Source: Methylocystaceae bacterium (GTDB taxonomy: Bacteria; Pseudomonadota; Alphaproteobacteria; Rhizobiales; Beijerinckiaceae). From it: 15,368 nucleotides of DNA. Of this stretch, positions 1 through 7,295 are shown in pieces. Made by a program: the position numbers and the translations under genes. Each line of letters begins with the position of its first letter. Positions within the stretch are counted from its first letter, which is position 1. A model generated the notes under the pieces. That model was not told the DNA's origin, did not search any database, and was given only the letters and a program-made list of their open reading frames with translations. Location: assembly GCA_003152255.1 (NCBI GenBank), contig PLZT01000726.1, positions 2,904 to 18,271 on the forward strand, given 5' to 3'.

Positions 1-1433
1 GGCGTCGCCTGCAAGGTTTTGAGCGGGATTTGAACGAAGACAGTCAGCTTGCCGCCGGTAATCTCACAGGCCGCAAAAGTGTCGCCGGAGACGAGATCGG
101 CATAGGCCGGCGTCGACAGCCAGCGCGTGTCGCACGCGGCGTTGGCATAGACGCCGGAAAAAGTTTCCGCGACGAGGCCCATCAGCGTGCCGGCCAGATC
201 GCGGGCCATGGCGGAAGAAGAAGACGCATGAATGCGCCGCAGGACTTCGCGCAGCCCGTCTTCGGGCGTGATCAAAATTTGCCGCAGGCGCTTTAAAGAT
301 TTCTGCCGGGGAGAAAGGGTCTGGTCCCAGAGAATGTCGGCGAGGACGCAGGCGATCAGCGCCTTGCCGCTGTCCTTGAAGAAATGCGCGCCGGACGCCG
401 CGCGCTCGCGCTGTCCGCTTTCGCCGGCGATCCAGCCGACGACGGCCTCGACATTGGATTCGGCGAGGGGCGAGCCGGTATCGATCCAGTCGAGAACATT
501 GAAGGCGCCGGCGCCGGCGTCATTGGGATCGAGCGTCACGACGCGGTGGCCCATCCGCGCGCGAGCCTTGTGGACCATTGGCCCAATCTCGCGCGAGGGA
601 TCGAGCACGACGGCGGCGCCGGTCCAGGTCAGCATTGTCGGCACGCCGACCGAGGTGGTCTTGAAGCCGCCCGAACCCGCGACGACGAGCGCATGGGTCG
701 ACCCCGAGCGGCAGGGATCGATCAACAGCGGCGCGGTTCCGCCCTGTCCCCAAAAACGTTGGTTCGACGGATCGAAGGGGCCGGACGCCGCGCGGTCCTG
801 GTCGACGCGGTAGGCTTCGCCGACAACGATACCGCCAAATTGCGGGTCCGGTCCGGGAAAGAGCTTTTGGGCTTCCTTCATCGACAGCCAATCGGCATGG
901 CCGTGATTGTCGGAGGAGGCGCGGGTCAGTCCCCTTAACGGCTTGTCCGGCATGCCGCCGCGCAAGAGCCCCACGCCGATCGCCAAGGCGAGTCCGCCAA
1001 GGCAAAAGGCCGCGACGACGCCGGGATCGATGGCGTTGACGATCGCGAACGGCGTCACGCCGCTCGTCAGATGCCTTGGCGATATTTGCCGGACGTAGGG
1101 CGCGAGCCGCTCGGCTTCCGGCCAGACAGTCAGCGCGGTGGCGACGATAACGCCGACGACGCCGGCATAGGCCATGACGCGTCCGGCGAGTCGCATGCGA
1201 TAGGCGACGAGCGCCGCGATCATGATCGCGACCGGGCCGGCGAGGGCGACGGACGGCCAAGCGCGATAGGCGAGGAGGTAACCCGGGTCGCGGGCGCCGT
1301 GAAAGGTCAGCAGCAGTTCGCGCCAGGCGATGTTGGAGCCGCGCCAGGCGAACCAGAACAGCGACAGCGGCCAGAGCGCGATGACGAGTCGCAGACCCGC
1401 GCGAAAAAAATCGTAGCCGATGCGGGCGATCAC
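1..1433 (-). CDS. traG: TraG/VirD4-type conjugal coupling ATPase (partial, runs off left edge)
   Basis: Type IV coupling protein, the inner-membrane ATPase that links the relaxase-DNA complex to the secretion channel. The 477 codons visible from a GTG start at 1433 are open throughout. Residues about 14-30, 60-78, 86-103 and 138-157 are hydrophobic membrane segments, the usual N-terminal layout. A Walker A loop, GSGGFKTTS, lies at residues 253-261 (Lys258) and is followed by the VVLDPSREIG strand typical of VirD4/TraG proteins. The Walker B region should lie beyond the window, so the C-terminal half is missing. The GTG overlaps the TGA of traD (GTGA), so the two are probably translationally coupled. 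The order traD-traG divergent from traA matches Ti-plasmid-type DNA-processing regions. The family call is strong; the symbol follows rhizobial usage. Confidence 0.92.
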   Translation of the reverse strand, partial: MIARIGYDFFRAGLRLVIALWPLSLFWFAWRGSNIAWRELLLTFHGARDPGYLLAYRAWPSVALAGPVAIMIAALVAYRMRLAGRVMAYAGVVGVIVATALTVWPEAERLAPYVRQISPRHLTSGVTPFAIVNAIDPGVVAAFCLGGLALAIGVGLLRGGMPDKPLRGLTRASSDNHGHADWLSMKEAQKLFPGPDPQFGGIVVGEAYRVDQDRAASGPFDPSNQRFWGQGGTAPLLIDPCRSGSTHALVVAGSGGFKTTSVGVPTMLTWTGAAVVLDPSREIGPMVHKARARMGHRVVTLDPNDAGAGAFNVLDWIDTGSPLAESNVEAVVGWIAGESGQRERAASGAHFFKDSGKALIACVLADILWDQTLSPRQKSLKRLRQILITPEDGLREVLRRIHASSSSAMARDLAGTLMGLVAETFSGVYANAACDTRWLSTPAYADLVSGDTFAACEITGGKLTVFVQIPLKTLQAT

Positions 1434-2014
1434 GAGAGCGCCGCGTCTCTCTTGTCGGAAAGGCCGGCCATCGTCGACGAGGGCGGCGACGCCGGCGCAT
1501 TGGCCGGAGCCGACACACGGCGCAGCGAGCCGCCGTGTTCATTGGCAAGCGCCGCCACCTCTTCATGGCGCGCGAGTCCTTCCCAATGGCGCATGACCTT
1601 GTTCCAGCGCATGCCCCCGGTTCGCAGCGCCGTCGCGACGGGCGCGGGTTGCGAGAAGGGCAGCGAGAGAACAAGCGGCTCCTTATCGGCGTCGCGGGCT
1701 TTGGCTTCCCCCGCGAAGGCGCGGCCCCCAAAAGTCTCCCACCGCGCGAGGTCGCTGGCGTCGGAAGCTTTCTTCGCGGCCTCTAACAGGGCACCATAGA
1801 GAGCATTGACGGGAAGGGCGGCGAGCCCGGCCTTTTCCACGAGCGCGCCGATTTCGATGAGGCGACGCGTTCGCGCCCGGCGTCCATCGTCTTTGATTTT
1901 GGACTCGGCGAGTTGCAGCCGGGCCTTTTGCTGTTCGAGGCGTTTTAGGCGTTCGGCGAGGGAGGCTTTGCCATTGGCGGATTTTTTGTCCGGTTTTTGA
2001 ATCGCTTGGTCCAA
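1430..2014 (-). CDS. traD: Conjugal transfer protein TraD with C-terminal extension
   Basis: Small accessory protein of rhizobial-type conjugation, encoded with traG; its biochemical role in this family is poorly defined. The N-terminal third is a charged coiled-coil-like stretch (LAERLKRLEQQKARLQLAESK). The core RTRRLIEIGALVEKAGL, followed by an ALYGALLEA helix, is the TraD signature. Ti-type TraD is only about 70 residues, whereas this protein has about 194. The surplus at the C-terminus includes GGMRWNKVMRHWEG, a small aromatic module I cannot name with certainty. Start choice: TTG at 2014 has a good GAAGGGA ribosome site seven bases upstream. The frame stays open to another TTG at 2044, which has no such site. 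The stop overlaps the traG start. No separate traC is visible. Confidence 0.82.
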   Translation of the reverse strand: MDQAIQKPDKKSANGKASLAERLKRLEQQKARLQLAESKIKDDGRRARTRRLIEIGALVEKAGLAALPVNALYGALLEAAKKASDASDLARWETFGGRAFAGEAKARDADKEPLVLSLPFSQPAPVATALRTGGMRWNKVMRHWEGLARHEEVAALANEHGGSLRRVSAPANAPASPPSSTMAGLSDKRDAALS

Positions 2015-2288
2015 AATGCTTTCCCTTCGTATCCATTTGATCAAGTTTCAAAAGAATCTTCGCGCCGCCGTTGAGCAACTCGTGTTGTTAGTTGCTTCCG
2101 AGAATGCGCTTTTTGTGCGACGCGAGCGTTGCTTTTCTAATCTTTTGATGGCGCGGCGAATTCATTGAATGGCGACAAACCGCGAAGCGGGTTCTGTGAC
2201 GACGAGCGGAGCGAAGGAGTGCAGACGCAATATGCGTTGCTCCGCAACGCCGCTTGTAGATCACGACTCCGTGTGCGACTCTGACGAC
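2015..2288. other. traD-traA divergent intergenic region, candidate oriT
   Basis: This gap between the divergent traD and traA genes is where Ti-type elements carry the origin of transfer and both promoters. Seen directly: an inverted repeat AGCAACT/AGTTGCT (2074-2080, 2090-2096, 9-nt loop); ATTCA-T-TGAAT (2160-2170); ACGCA-ATA-TGCGT (2225-2237); and a perfect 7-bp repeat GCGTTGC-TCC-GCAACGC (2234-2250). The last two share bases. The segment CGCTTGTAG follows the last hairpin. I cannot point to a nic site with certainty, because the sequence does not obviously match the oriT cores I know. Assignment as oriT is inference from position and repeats. Confidence 0.5.
2234..2250. repeat. Perfect 7-bp inverted repeat, likely relaxase recognition hairpin
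   Basis: GCGTTGC and GCAACGC flank a three-base TCC loop, 38 bp before the traA ATG. The left arm is shared with an upstream 5-bp repeat (ACGCA 2225-2229 with TGCGT 2233-2237), and GGAG at 2216-2219 can pair with CTCC at 2240-2243, so two mutually exclusive foldings exist. Hairpins directly beside the nic site are usual in MobQ-type oriTs; the role here is inferred. Confidence 0.45.
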
Positions 2289-5200
2289 ATGGCCATCGCA
2301 TTCGCACGCGCCCGCTACATTTCCAGAAAGACCGGCGGTTCGGCGGCGCGCTCGGCGGCGTACAACGCGCGCGCCGAGATCGGCGACGAGCGCACGGGCG
2401 AGGTTTTCTATTTTAAGCACCGCGACGCGCCCGAGCACCACGAGGTGCTGCTCCCCGAAAACGCCGATGCGAAATTCTCAGACGCTTCGGCTCTGTGGAA
2501 CGCGGCGGAGGCGGCGGAGCGTCGCAAGGATTCTCAAGTCGCCCGCGAAATCGTCATGGCGTTGCCGGCGAACGCCGAAGTCTCCAACGAAGACCGCATC
2601 GAGCTGGCGCGCTCCTTCGCGCGGGACCATTTTGTCGCCAAGGGCCTCGCGGTTCAGCTCGACATTCATGCGCCGCATGGTGGCGCTCTGGAGAGCGAGC
2701 GCGCCAATTGGCACGCGCATCTTCTGATTACGACAAGGCGCATCGAGGGCGATCGTTTGTCGGCGACGAAGGCGCGCGATCTGGCGCCTGACATCAGGCA
2801 GGCGGGCGCGCGGGCTTTTGTCGCGGAAGGTGAGGAATGGGGCGCTTTATGGCGCGATCATCAGGACCGTTACTTTCTCGCCCATGGGTTTAGCGCGCGC
2901 GTCGACAGGGTGGCGACGCATGCGCAGGAGCATATCGGGCCGCTGCGGATGCGCGCCGCCGAGAGCGAGGCGAACGAGCGGGCGAGGGAGATCGCAAAGG
3001 CCAACGCGGAAGCCGCGCGCGATCCCGAAAAAGTCCTGGAGGCGCTCACCCGGAACAACGCGACGTTTTCGGAGCGCGACCTCGATCGGTATCTCTCAAG
3101 GCACATTTTTGACGAGGCGGAGCGCGCGGGCGTTCACGCAAAGGTGTTTTCCCGCGACGAGATGGTTCCCCTGCACGAGCGCGAAACGGGGGAAGCGAGC
3201 GGGCGCTTCACCACGCGCCGCGTGCGGGCCGAGGAGCGCGAGGCGCTTCGGGAAGCGCGCGCGCTGGCCGACGCGCGTCATCACAAAGCCGTGCCGGAAC
3301 CGGCGAGGCGTCGTGCGTTGGTGGGGAAGTCTCTTCGCGAGGATCAGCGGGCGGCGTTCGAGCACGCCACGGCCGAGGGCGGGCTCAAGATCATCGAGGG
3401 GCGGGCGGGAACCGGCAAGAGTTTTACGCTTGCCGCCATTCGCGACGCGCATCACGAGCAGGGGCGCCGCGTCATCGGCCTCGCGCCGACCAACAGCGTC
3501 GCCGAGGATTTGAAGGCCGACGGGTTTGGGCGCGCCTCGACCGTGCATGCCGAACTGTTCCGACTCAAGAACGGTCGGGCGGCTTGGGACAAGAGCACCG
3601 TCGTCATTGTCGACGAGGCGGCGATGCTGGATACGCGTGTAACGCGCGAGCTTCTATTCGAGGCGCGGCGCGGCGGCGCCAGGCTCATTTTAGCGGGCGA
3701 CGATCGTCAGCTCGCGTCGATCGAGCGCGGCGGGCTGTTTTCGGAATTGAAGCAGCGGCACGGCTCTTCCGAGATCACCGAGGTGACGCGGCAAAGAGTC
3801 GACTGGCAGCGGCGGGCGGCGCGCGATTTGGCGGAGGGCAATTTTGTCGAGGCCGTGTCCGCCTTTGCGAAGAACGGCGCGATTGTGTGGACCGAGAAGC
3901 AGGACCATGCGCGAGCGGCGCTGGTGGAGAGGTGGAGACAGGACACGGCGCGCGACCCCCGGGCGACGCGCTTCGTGTTCGCCTACACGAACAAGGACGT
4001 GAACGCGCTCAACGAAGATTTGCGCGCGGCGCGGCGGGAACGCGGGGAGCTGTCCGGAGAGGACGCGCGCTTCGAGACGAAGCACGGCGCGGCGTCGTTC
4101 GCGGTCGGCGACCGGGTGCAGTTCACCGACACGCTCAAGAGCGCGAAAATCTACAACGGCAATGTCGGGACGATCACTGGCCTCGACGCGCGCACCGGCC
4201 TTTTACACGCGAGACTCGATGGACCGCAGGGCGCGCCGGGGCGCGAGGTCGTCTGGTCGGCGTCGGAGTTCGAAGGTTTTAGGCACGGCTATGCCGGCAC
4301 GATCTACAAAGGCCAGGGCAAGACCCTCGACCACACCTATCTCTACCACACCGAGCATTGGCGGCAGGCGGCGAGCTATGTCGCGTTGACGCGCCAGCGC
4401 GAGTCCGCGACGATTTTTGTCGCGCGCGAGACGGCGCGTAATCCGAAACAGCTCGCTTGGCAGATGGCGCGCGGCGAGGTGAAATCCGCGTCTGTCGCCT
4501 GGGCGACCCGCGACGAGCTGGCGCCGGCGTTGCGCGCGAAGGCCGACGCGGCGGAGGCGAGGGCGGGGGAAAAGCCCCAAGAAAAGCCGAAGACGGACGC
4601 GGCGGTGAAGGCGGCGCCCGTGTCGCCGAGCGAGGCGGGCCGGACGGCGGAGCCCGCGAATGTCGACATGCAAGCGCGGTTCGATCGAAGGGCGAGTGTC
4701 GACGAGAGGAGCATCGTCTCTCAGGATCGTGCGCTCAAAGAGCAGCGGGCGGAAATGTCGCCGCGCCGTGACGAGCCCGATTGGTTGATCGCGCCGCGCG
4801 TGTCGCCGGACGGGCGCGACAGTCTTGGGCGCGGGCTGGACCAGGAGAGCGTTTCGGCCTTTGTCGCGAACGACAAGGCCGTTCAGCGCGAGCGGCAGGC
4901 GCTTTCGACCTGGTTGCAAACCGCCTACCGCGATCCGCGCGAGGCGACGAAGCGGCTCGACGCGCTTGTGGCGCGCGACGGGTTCGCCAGCGCCGCGCGG
5001 CGCATCGAGAGCGATCCGGCCCAGCTCGGCGCTTACGCCGGCAAGACCGGGCTCTTCGCCGGCGCCGCCGCGCGACAGGAGCGGGCGAACGCGGAGCGCG
5101 TCGCCGAGTCGATCGGGCCGGGCCTCGCGCGGCTCGGCGAGGCGGAGGGTTCAAGCGCGCGCGATTATCGCTCCAACGTCGAGCGGCGGTTGCGGGCGGA

Positions 5201-5549
5201 TGCGACCGGGATTGCGAAATTATCCGAGCGCGCGCAGGTGGCGATCGACGTGGTGAGGGGGGCCAAAACCGACAAGGAGCGCGCGGACGCGTGGAAGGCG
5301 ACGACGAGCGACAAGGCCGTCGCTGGCGAACTGACGGCCTTCGCGACGGCCGTGGAGACGCGGTTCGGAGAAGACGGCGTGCGCGCCATGATCCGTTCGG
5401 AGCAGGCCGGCGCGTCGGTCGCGACTGCGGAGCGTCAGGCCGGGCGCGCCGTGGCGGCGATCAAAGGCGGAGAGCAGGCGGTCGAGAAGGTCGCTCAAGC
5501 CGAGCGGATTGCCGAAAGGGCGAGACAGGGCGCGCGATTAAAGCCTTGA
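2289..5549 (+). CDS. traA: TraA relaxase-helicase (MobQ type) with probable C-terminal BID-like domain
   Basis: Nicks one strand at oriT, stays covalently bound and unwinds the DNA for transfer. This start gives 1086 residues. Residues 1-30 show the MobQ relaxase start with the probable nucleophile Tyr25 (AAYNARAEI). Metal-binding histidines are H127, H130 and the HAH pair H142/H144. A RecD/TraI-like helicase follows: Walker A GRAGTGKS at 371-378, Walker B DEAAM at 442-446, and late motifs YKGQGKTLDH (from 673) and YVALTR (697-702). A charged linker leads to a region from about 870 (DPAQLGAYAGKTGL) resembling the BID secretion-signal domain of rhizobial relaxases. I chose ATG 2289 because MAIAFARARYIS is the family's start. 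The frame is open upstream to 2169, but those 40 codons cover the oriT repeats. No clear ribosome site is seen. Confidence 0.93.
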   Translation: MAIAFARARYISRKTGGSAARSAAYNARAEIGDERTGEVFYFKHRDAPEHHEVLLPENADAKFSDASALWNAAEAAERRKDSQVAREIVMALPANAEVSNEDRIELARSFARDHFVAKGLAVQLDIHAPHGGALESERANWHAHLLITTRRIEGDRLSATKARDLAPDIRQAGARAFVAEGEEWGALWRDHQDRYFLAHGFSARVDRVATHAQEHIGPLRMRAAESEANERAREIAKANAEAARDPEKVLEALTRNNATFSERDLDRYLSRHIFDEAERAGVHAKVFSRDEMVPLHERETGEASGRFTTRRVRAEEREALREARALADARHHKAVPEPARRRALVGKSLREDQRAAFEHATAEGGLKIIEGRAGTGKSFTLAAIRDAHHEQGRRVIGLAPTNSVAEDLKADGFGRASTVHAELFRLKNGRAAWDKSTVVIVDEAAMLDTRVTRELLFEARRGGARLILAGDDRQLASIERGGLFSELKQRHGSSEITEVTRQRVDWQRRAARDLAEGNFVEAVSAFAKNGAIVWTEKQDHARAALVERWRQDTARDPRATRFVFAYTNKDVNALNEDLRAARRERGELSGEDARFETKHGAASFAVGDRVQFTDTLKSAKIYNGNVGTITGLDARTGLLHARLDGPQGAPGREVVWSASEFEGFRHGYAGTIYKGQGKTLDHTYLYHTEHWRQAASYVALTRQRESATIFVARETARNPKQLAWQMARGEVKSASVAWATRDELAPALRAKADAAEARAGEKPQEKPKTDAAVKAAPVSPSEAGRTAEPANVDMQARFDRRASVDERSIVSQDRALKEQRAEMSPRRDEPDWLIAPRVSPDGRDSLGRGLDQESVSAFVANDKAVQRERQALSTWLQTAYRDPREATKRLDALVARDGFASAARRIESDPAQLGAYAGKTGLFAGAAARQERANAERVAESIGPGLARLGEAEGSSARDYRSNVERRLRADATGIAKLSERAQVAIDVVRGAKTDKERADAWKATTSDKAVAGELTAFATAVETRFGEDGVRAMIRSEQAGASVATAERQAGRAVAAIKGGEQAVEKVAQAERIAERARQGARLKP

Positions 5550-5815
5550 AAGTAGTCCGCTATGCGCGCGCCGCGAAAGAATCCTTGATTGGCTGGAGAC
5601 GCGCCGCGTCACGCGACTGACGGCGATCGTGGGGACCATGAGGAAGTGTGGGGCTCGCGGCGGACCGGCCGGGCAACGAGAACGTAGACGCGCCATTCAG
5701 GCCGAGGCAGCATGACCGCCCCACACTTCCTCTTGGTCCCCAATAAGACGAGCGTCGCGGCGGGGTCACCCCCGCGCCTGAACGCGGAGGCGACAGATTG
5801 ATAACTGTGACTTGG
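5550..5815. other. Noncoding junction between traA and accessory genes
   Basis: I see no credible gene here. The stretch holds the perfect palindrome GACGCG-C-CGCGTC at 5598-5610, the long inverted repeat at 5630-5742 described separately, and a GC-rich hairpin near 5759-5778 (GGCGGGG facing CCCCGC). None is followed by a T run, so a conventional rho-independent terminator for traA is not evident. It marks the border between conjugation genes and accessory genes. Confidence 0.6.
5630..5742. repeat. 25-bp inverted repeat pair with 63-nt spacer (MITE-like)
   Basis: The left arm at 5630-5654 begins TGGGGACCATGAGG. The right arm at 5718-5742 is its reverse complement with one mismatch (24 of 25). 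The spacer at 5655-5717 is GC-rich and encodes nothing. The unit is 113 bp. Flanks (GATCG on the left, ATAAG on the right) show no obvious target duplication. It may be a non-autonomous element with terminal repeats, a pair of protein-binding sites, or a large transcribed stem. Confidence 0.75.
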
Positions 5816-6103
5816 TTACGCGCATTCCTTCAAGGCGAGAAGATTGTCTTTCCAGACGCCATCGGCGTTGGTTTGAAGGAATTTGCGGCCTGCGGCGCTG
5901 GTCCGCACCGAGACCCAAGCCGAAACGCCGCCTTCGCTGGTGTAGAACCGATCCGTTTTGCTTTCGATCAAACGGACAATGTTCGCAACCGTGTCTTTCC
6001 AACGTCCAGAGCCGTCGGGCTTCGGGCCGCCCACGTGCGTGATGTGCTCGTGAGCGCTGTTGCGGTCAGGTTTGTTTATGCAATCAATTCGGTAGTCGGC
6101 CAT
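5816..6103 (-). CDS. DUF3892 domain protein
   Basis: A 95-residue soluble protein that is nearly all DUF3892 domain. Hallmarks are MADYRIDCINKPDR at the N-terminus, HEHITHVGG at 19-26, then RFYT near 52-55, AWVSVRTS near 62-69, and the closing KFLQTNADGVWKDNLLAL. The function of this domain is not established; it is frequent as a tiny stand-alone gene in proteobacteria. Start: ATG 6103 has GAGG eight bases upstream. The frame is open to 6193, and the ATG at 6109 is too close to the GAGG. It lies downstream of the small helix-turn-helix gene on the same strand, 135 bp apart, so co-transcription is possible but not shown. Confidence 0.82.
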   Translation of the reverse strand: MADYRIDCINKPDRNSAHEHITHVGGPKPDGSGRWKDTVANIVRLIESKTDRFYTSEGGVSAWVSVRTSAAGRKFLQTNADGVWKDNLLALKECA

Positions 6104-6226
6104 TGACATAACCTCGCTTGAATAGATGACCCGTCCGAAGCCCGCCGGGTCATTGATCTTTAAGGAGGAGCCGCTTAGGTTAGTGGTGTTCAAGACACGC
6201 CTAGTGGGGCTTCGGCCTCCAGGTGA

Positions 6227-6256
6227 GGAAGCCGGCTGTTAGCGCAGCCGGTTTTC
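6227..6256. terminator. Strong hairpin overlapping the stop codon of the small HTH gene
   Basis: GGAAGCCGGCTG (6227-6238) can pair with CAGCCGGTTTTC (6245-6256) around a TTAGCG loop: 12 pairs in plus-strand RNA, including two G-U pairs. In minus-strand RNA the core is 7 bp and is followed by the pyrimidine-rich CTTCCTC. It includes the TAA of the gene ending at 6239. It could end that transcript or block transcription arriving from the traA side. Without a real U tract it stays tentative. Confidence 0.35.
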
Positions 6257-6490
6257 CTGCCAAGCCACCTTCGGGGTCAGATACGGACCCTTGGGCGGCA
6301 GGTCTTCGGAGTCGGCTGCGGGCACGCCCGGGAGCCTCATCCCCATTTTGATCTCAGCGATGCGGCCCTGATTCACGCCGAAGAACGCTGCGATATCGTG
6401 GTGGCGGTCACCCCTATCAATCATTCCCCGGATCAGCGCCGCATCCTGCTCCGTCAGTGCGAGCCCGCTCGGCTCGGCTCTTGTACCCAT
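6239..6490 (-). CDS. Small helix-turn-helix protein
   Basis: An 83-residue protein, probably DNA-binding. Residues about 13-50 form two or three helices, including the helix-turn-helix-like segment HHDIAAFFGVNQGRIAEI (30-47). The tail is short and proline-rich (LPPKGPYLTP). Similar tiny proteins occur in alphaproteobacteria without assigned function, to my knowledge. Start: ATG 6490 has GGAG about eight bases upstream; a TTG at 6502 is in frame but badly placed. The gene is divergent from the restriction-modification operon and shares its AT-rich upstream region, which contains a palindrome. That makes it a candidate regulator of the operon, or of itself. This is inference from layout. Confidence 0.7.
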   Translation of the reverse strand: MGTRAEPSGLALTEQDAALIRGMIDRGDRHHDIAAFFGVNQGRIAEIKMGMRLPGVPAADSEDLPPKGPYLTPKVAWQENRLR

Positions 6491-6570
6491 GTTTGTCTCC
6501 AATCTTGGCTTCAGGCGTCGGACTCATGGCCCGACGCTGGGAGGATGGCGGCTGAGTCTGGCAAAATCAA

Positions 6571-6655
6571 GGCATAATCTAATATTTTTATTCCGTATCG
6601 TGATACGGTTCAATTTTATATTGACCGCGATAACGAAATTATATAAAAGAATTCC
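6571..6655 (+). promoter_or_regulatory. AT-rich promoter region of the restriction-modification operon
   Basis: In a GC-rich window this stretch is strikingly AT-rich. A TATATT at 6617-6622 is a plausible -10 box, with its -35 position falling inside the palindrome at 6593-6608. A second possible pair is TTGACC at 6621-6626 with TATAAA at 6642-6647 (15-bp spacer), which would start transcription almost at the ATG. The first gene has only a weak AAAGAA ribosome site. Box choice is uncertain. Confidence 0.45.
6593..6608. promoter_or_regulatory. Operator-like palindrome upstream of the R-M operon
   Basis: CCGTATC-GT-GATACGG: two perfect 7-bp arms around two central bases. This is the size and symmetry of a site for a dimeric helix-turn-helix repressor. 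It sits about 48 bp before the first operon ATG and 102 bp from the divergent HTH gene start. It would overlap the -35 element of the preferred promoter, suggesting repression. The binding protein is unknown. Confidence 0.55.
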
Positions 6656-7288
6656 ATGAAAACCGCCTCGCATCAACCGTCTCGATCCGCCGATGCGGTC
6701 CGTCTTGGGGATATCTCCGAAGTGTTCGCCGGCATTGGCGTGTCACGCGAAGAAACGGTCAAGCGTCCTGGTAGGAAATTGCCTGTCATTGGCGTCCGCG
6801 ACCTTCAAGATGGCGCGGTGACCGCGCGTGAGGCGCTGGGCACTGTGGGTTTCCCAGACCCCGCACGGGCCGAGACGTACGCCGTCCGCGCGGACGACGT
6901 TCTTGTCACGGGACGGGGGACGATGCTGAAATTTGGCCTCGTGGGCAACGAGACGGCGGGCGCCGTCGCGAGCGGCAATGTCATTGTCGTTCGGCCCGGT
7001 CAGACCGCGATCGGAGGCGCGCTATTCGCCATCCTGTCGAGCGAAGTTTTTCGACCCAACATCGAAGTGCTGCGTCGGGGTGCGACCACGCTGTTGTCGT
7101 TATCGCCGAAGGACCTCGCCAAGCTTGAAATCGAGCTGCCGCCGCTGGATGAGCAACGGCGTATAGGCGCGCTCGTCAACGACGCCCAGATCGCATACCG
7201 CACCGCCATCGAAGCCGCTGAAATCCGCCGCGTGCTCGCGCGCCGGCTGGTGGACGCGCGCCTTTTCGGGACCGATCACAAAACTTGA
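6656..7288 (+). CDS. Half-size type I restriction specificity subunit (single TRD)
   Basis: A 210-residue protein shaped like half an HsdS. Residues about 15-150 form one target-recognition domain, from VRLGDISEVFAGIGVS through DDVLVTGRGT and the ATTLLSLSPKDLAKLEIELPPL end signature. LPPLDEQRRIGALVNDAQ at about 161-178 then starts the conserved spacer helix, which here closes the protein. Full HsdS proteins carry two such units and about 400 residues, so this one may dimerise to read a symmetric site, replace the full HsdS on HsdM, or act otherwise. It has its own start and promoter-proximal position and shows no sign of decay. hsdM follows after 7 bp with a GAGG ribosome site. The name HsdS is withheld because a complete HsdS follows downstream. 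Confidence 0.83.
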   Translation: MKTASHQPSRSADAVRLGDISEVFAGIGVSREETVKRPGRKLPVIGVRDLQDGAVTAREALGTVGFPDPARAETYAVRADDVLVTGRGTMLKFGLVGNETAGAVASGNVIVVRPGQTAIGGALFAILSSEVFRPNIEVLRRGATTLLSLSPKDLAKLEIELPPLDEQRRIGALVNDAQIAYRTAIEAAEIRRVLARRLVDARLFGTDHKT

Positions 7289-7295
7289 GGGAAAC

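Noticed and set aside
520..1731. Long leftward open frame of 403 codons
   Set aside because: The product is extremely arginine-rich and low in hydrophobic residues, as expected for an out-of-frame reading of GC-rich DNA. It overlaps the traG and traD frames, which have clear motifs.
2169..2288. 40-codon N-terminal extension of TraA
   Set aside because: The peptide is unlike relaxase starts, covers the oriT-like repeats and lacks a ribosome site at its ATG. The family start MAIAFARARYIS begins at 2289.
3584..4282. Rightward and leftward open frames of 130-240 codons within traA
   Set aside because: Shadows of a high-GC gene: arginine- and alanine-heavy products with no motif, inside an intact relaxase-helicase frame.
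5560..5769. Leftward 69-codon frame covering the inverted repeat
   Set aside because: It spans both arms of the repeat, has low-complexity content and no convincing ribosome site.
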